This document shows positions 5,552-6,172 of a stretch of 6,172 nucleotides of DNA, in pieces (position 1 is the stretch's first letter; each line of letters starts with the position of its first letter). The stretch lies in NCBI GenBank assembly GCA_012521805.1, contig JAAYLQ010000159.1, forward strand, positions 1-6,172, read 5' to 3'. The notes under the pieces were generated by a model, which had not been told where the DNA came from, searched no databases, and saw nothing but the letters and a program-made list of their open reading frames with translations. A program made the position numbers and the translations under genes. The DNA comes from Bacillota bacterium. GTDB lineage: Bacteria > Bacillota > Limnochordia > Darwinibacteriales > DTU012.

Positions 5552-6172
5552 GTCGCACCCCACAGGGGTGCGTGGATTGAAACTCAAATCTGCTGAATTT
5601 GTAATAAAACCACACTGTCGCACCCCACAGGGGTGCGTGGATTGAAAATACAATGCCCTTTGGGTTCCCGGCACAGATCATGCCGTCGCACCCCACAGGG
5701 GTGCGTGGATTGAAACTCTATTTTTAACGAATCTGTTCCAGAATGAGCAGATGTCGCACCCCACAGGGGTGCGTGGATTGAAACTATTTACAACCGACAA
5801 CAACGGCGGCAAAAGAAGTCGCACCCCACAGGGGTGCGTGGATTGAAACTATATGCGAAGGCTGCCGGGATGAATACTACTACTGTCGCACCCCACAGGG
5901 GTGCGTGGATTGAAACTTTAATATCTTTAAGATTTTGGATTATCGTATTTTGTCGCACCCCACAGGGGTGCGTGGAATGAAACTGGAGTCACTTGGGTAT
6001 GGCAAAACAGGAAGTGGCAGGTCGCACCCCACAGGGGTGCGTGGATTGAAACATTGGACAGCAGGGATCTTTGCACCAATGATTGAAGTCGCACCCCACA
6101 GGGGTGCGGGGATTGAAACAAGTGGACAATCAGGATGTTTGCCTTCACTCGGTACGTCGCACCCCACAGGGG
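5552..6172 (+). CRISPR. Type I-C CRISPR array, leader-proximal part, cut off by the right window edge
   Basis: Nine complete 32-bp repeats start at 5552, 5617, 5685, 5753, 5818, 5885, 5952, 6021 and 6088; a tenth starts at 6156 and is cut after 17 bp. The repeat reads GTCGCACCCC-ACA-GGGGTGCG-TGGATTGAAAC. CGCACCCC and GGGGTGCG form a perfect 8-bp stem with an ACA loop. The 11 nt after the stem form the expected crRNA 5' handle once Cas5c cuts at the stem base. The nine spacers are 33, 36, 36, 33, 35, 35, 37, 35 and 36 bp, all different. Three repeats vary by one base: A instead of C at the last base of repeat 2 (5648), A instead of T in repeat 7 (5977), and G instead of T in repeat 9 (6109). 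The repeat family and the adjacent cas genes agree on type I-C. The far end of the array is not visible. Confidence 0.99.

Noticed and set aside
6081..6087. GATTGAA at the end of spacer 8, matching the repeat 3' end, as a degenerate extra repeat
   Set aside because: Only 7 bases match, no hairpin part precedes it, and spacing of the flanking repeats is normal; chance similarity.
5474..6167. Minus-strand open frames across the CRISPR array encoding repeated PRTPVGCD or HAPLWGAT peptides
   Set aside because: They are translations of the CRISPR repeat itself, a well-known annotation artefact; they have no ribosome binding site and no family similarity.

Overview
The window holds most of one type I-C (formerly Dvulg) CRISPR-Cas locus. 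All genes lie on the + strand in the standard order: cas5c (left end cut off), cas8c, cas7c, cas4, cas1, cas2, then a leader and the start of a CRISPR array that runs off the right edge. cas3 normally precedes cas5c in this subtype and would lie to the left. The sequence looks moderately AT-rich, has strong AAGGAGG-type ribosome binding sites, and uses TTG and GTG starts freely. This points to a Firmicutes (Bacillota) host, perhaps a clostridial or Paenibacillus-like lineage. That is an impression from protein similarity and translation signals, not a proven assignment.

Layout: 2-529 is the C-terminal part of cas5c, the crRNA-processing nuclease that replaces Cas6 in this subtype. 574-2499 is cas8c, the large subunit. 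Nested in its 3' end, at 2119-2499, is a second in-frame start (TTG behind a near-perfect Shine-Dalgarno) that should make the small subunit Cas11c. 2499-3353 is cas7c, the backbone, overlapping the cas8c stop by one base. 3356-4020 is cas4, broken by a frameshift at a (TA)n tract. 4045-5076 is cas1 and 5089-5379 is cas2. 5380-5551 is the leader. 5552-6172 is the array: nine complete 32-bp repeats, nine spacers of 33-37 bp, and the first 17 bp of a tenth repeat.

How the parts work together: Cas1 and Cas2, with Cas4 choosing and trimming PAM-bearing ends, insert new spacers at the leader end near 5552. The array is transcribed rightward, and Cas5c cuts each repeat at the 3' base of its hairpin to leave an 11-nt 5' handle. 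Cas5c, Cas7c, Cas8c and Cas11c then form Cascade on the crRNA, and Cas3 (outside the window) is recruited to degrade the target.

The system type is known. The points worth a second look are the cas4 frameshift in a slippage-prone dinucleotide tract, the non-ATG internal start for Cas11c, three repeat variants that all fall in the crRNA handle, the leader motifs, and the shift from ATG with strong ribosome binding sites in the interference genes to GTG/TTG with weaker ones in the adaptation genes.
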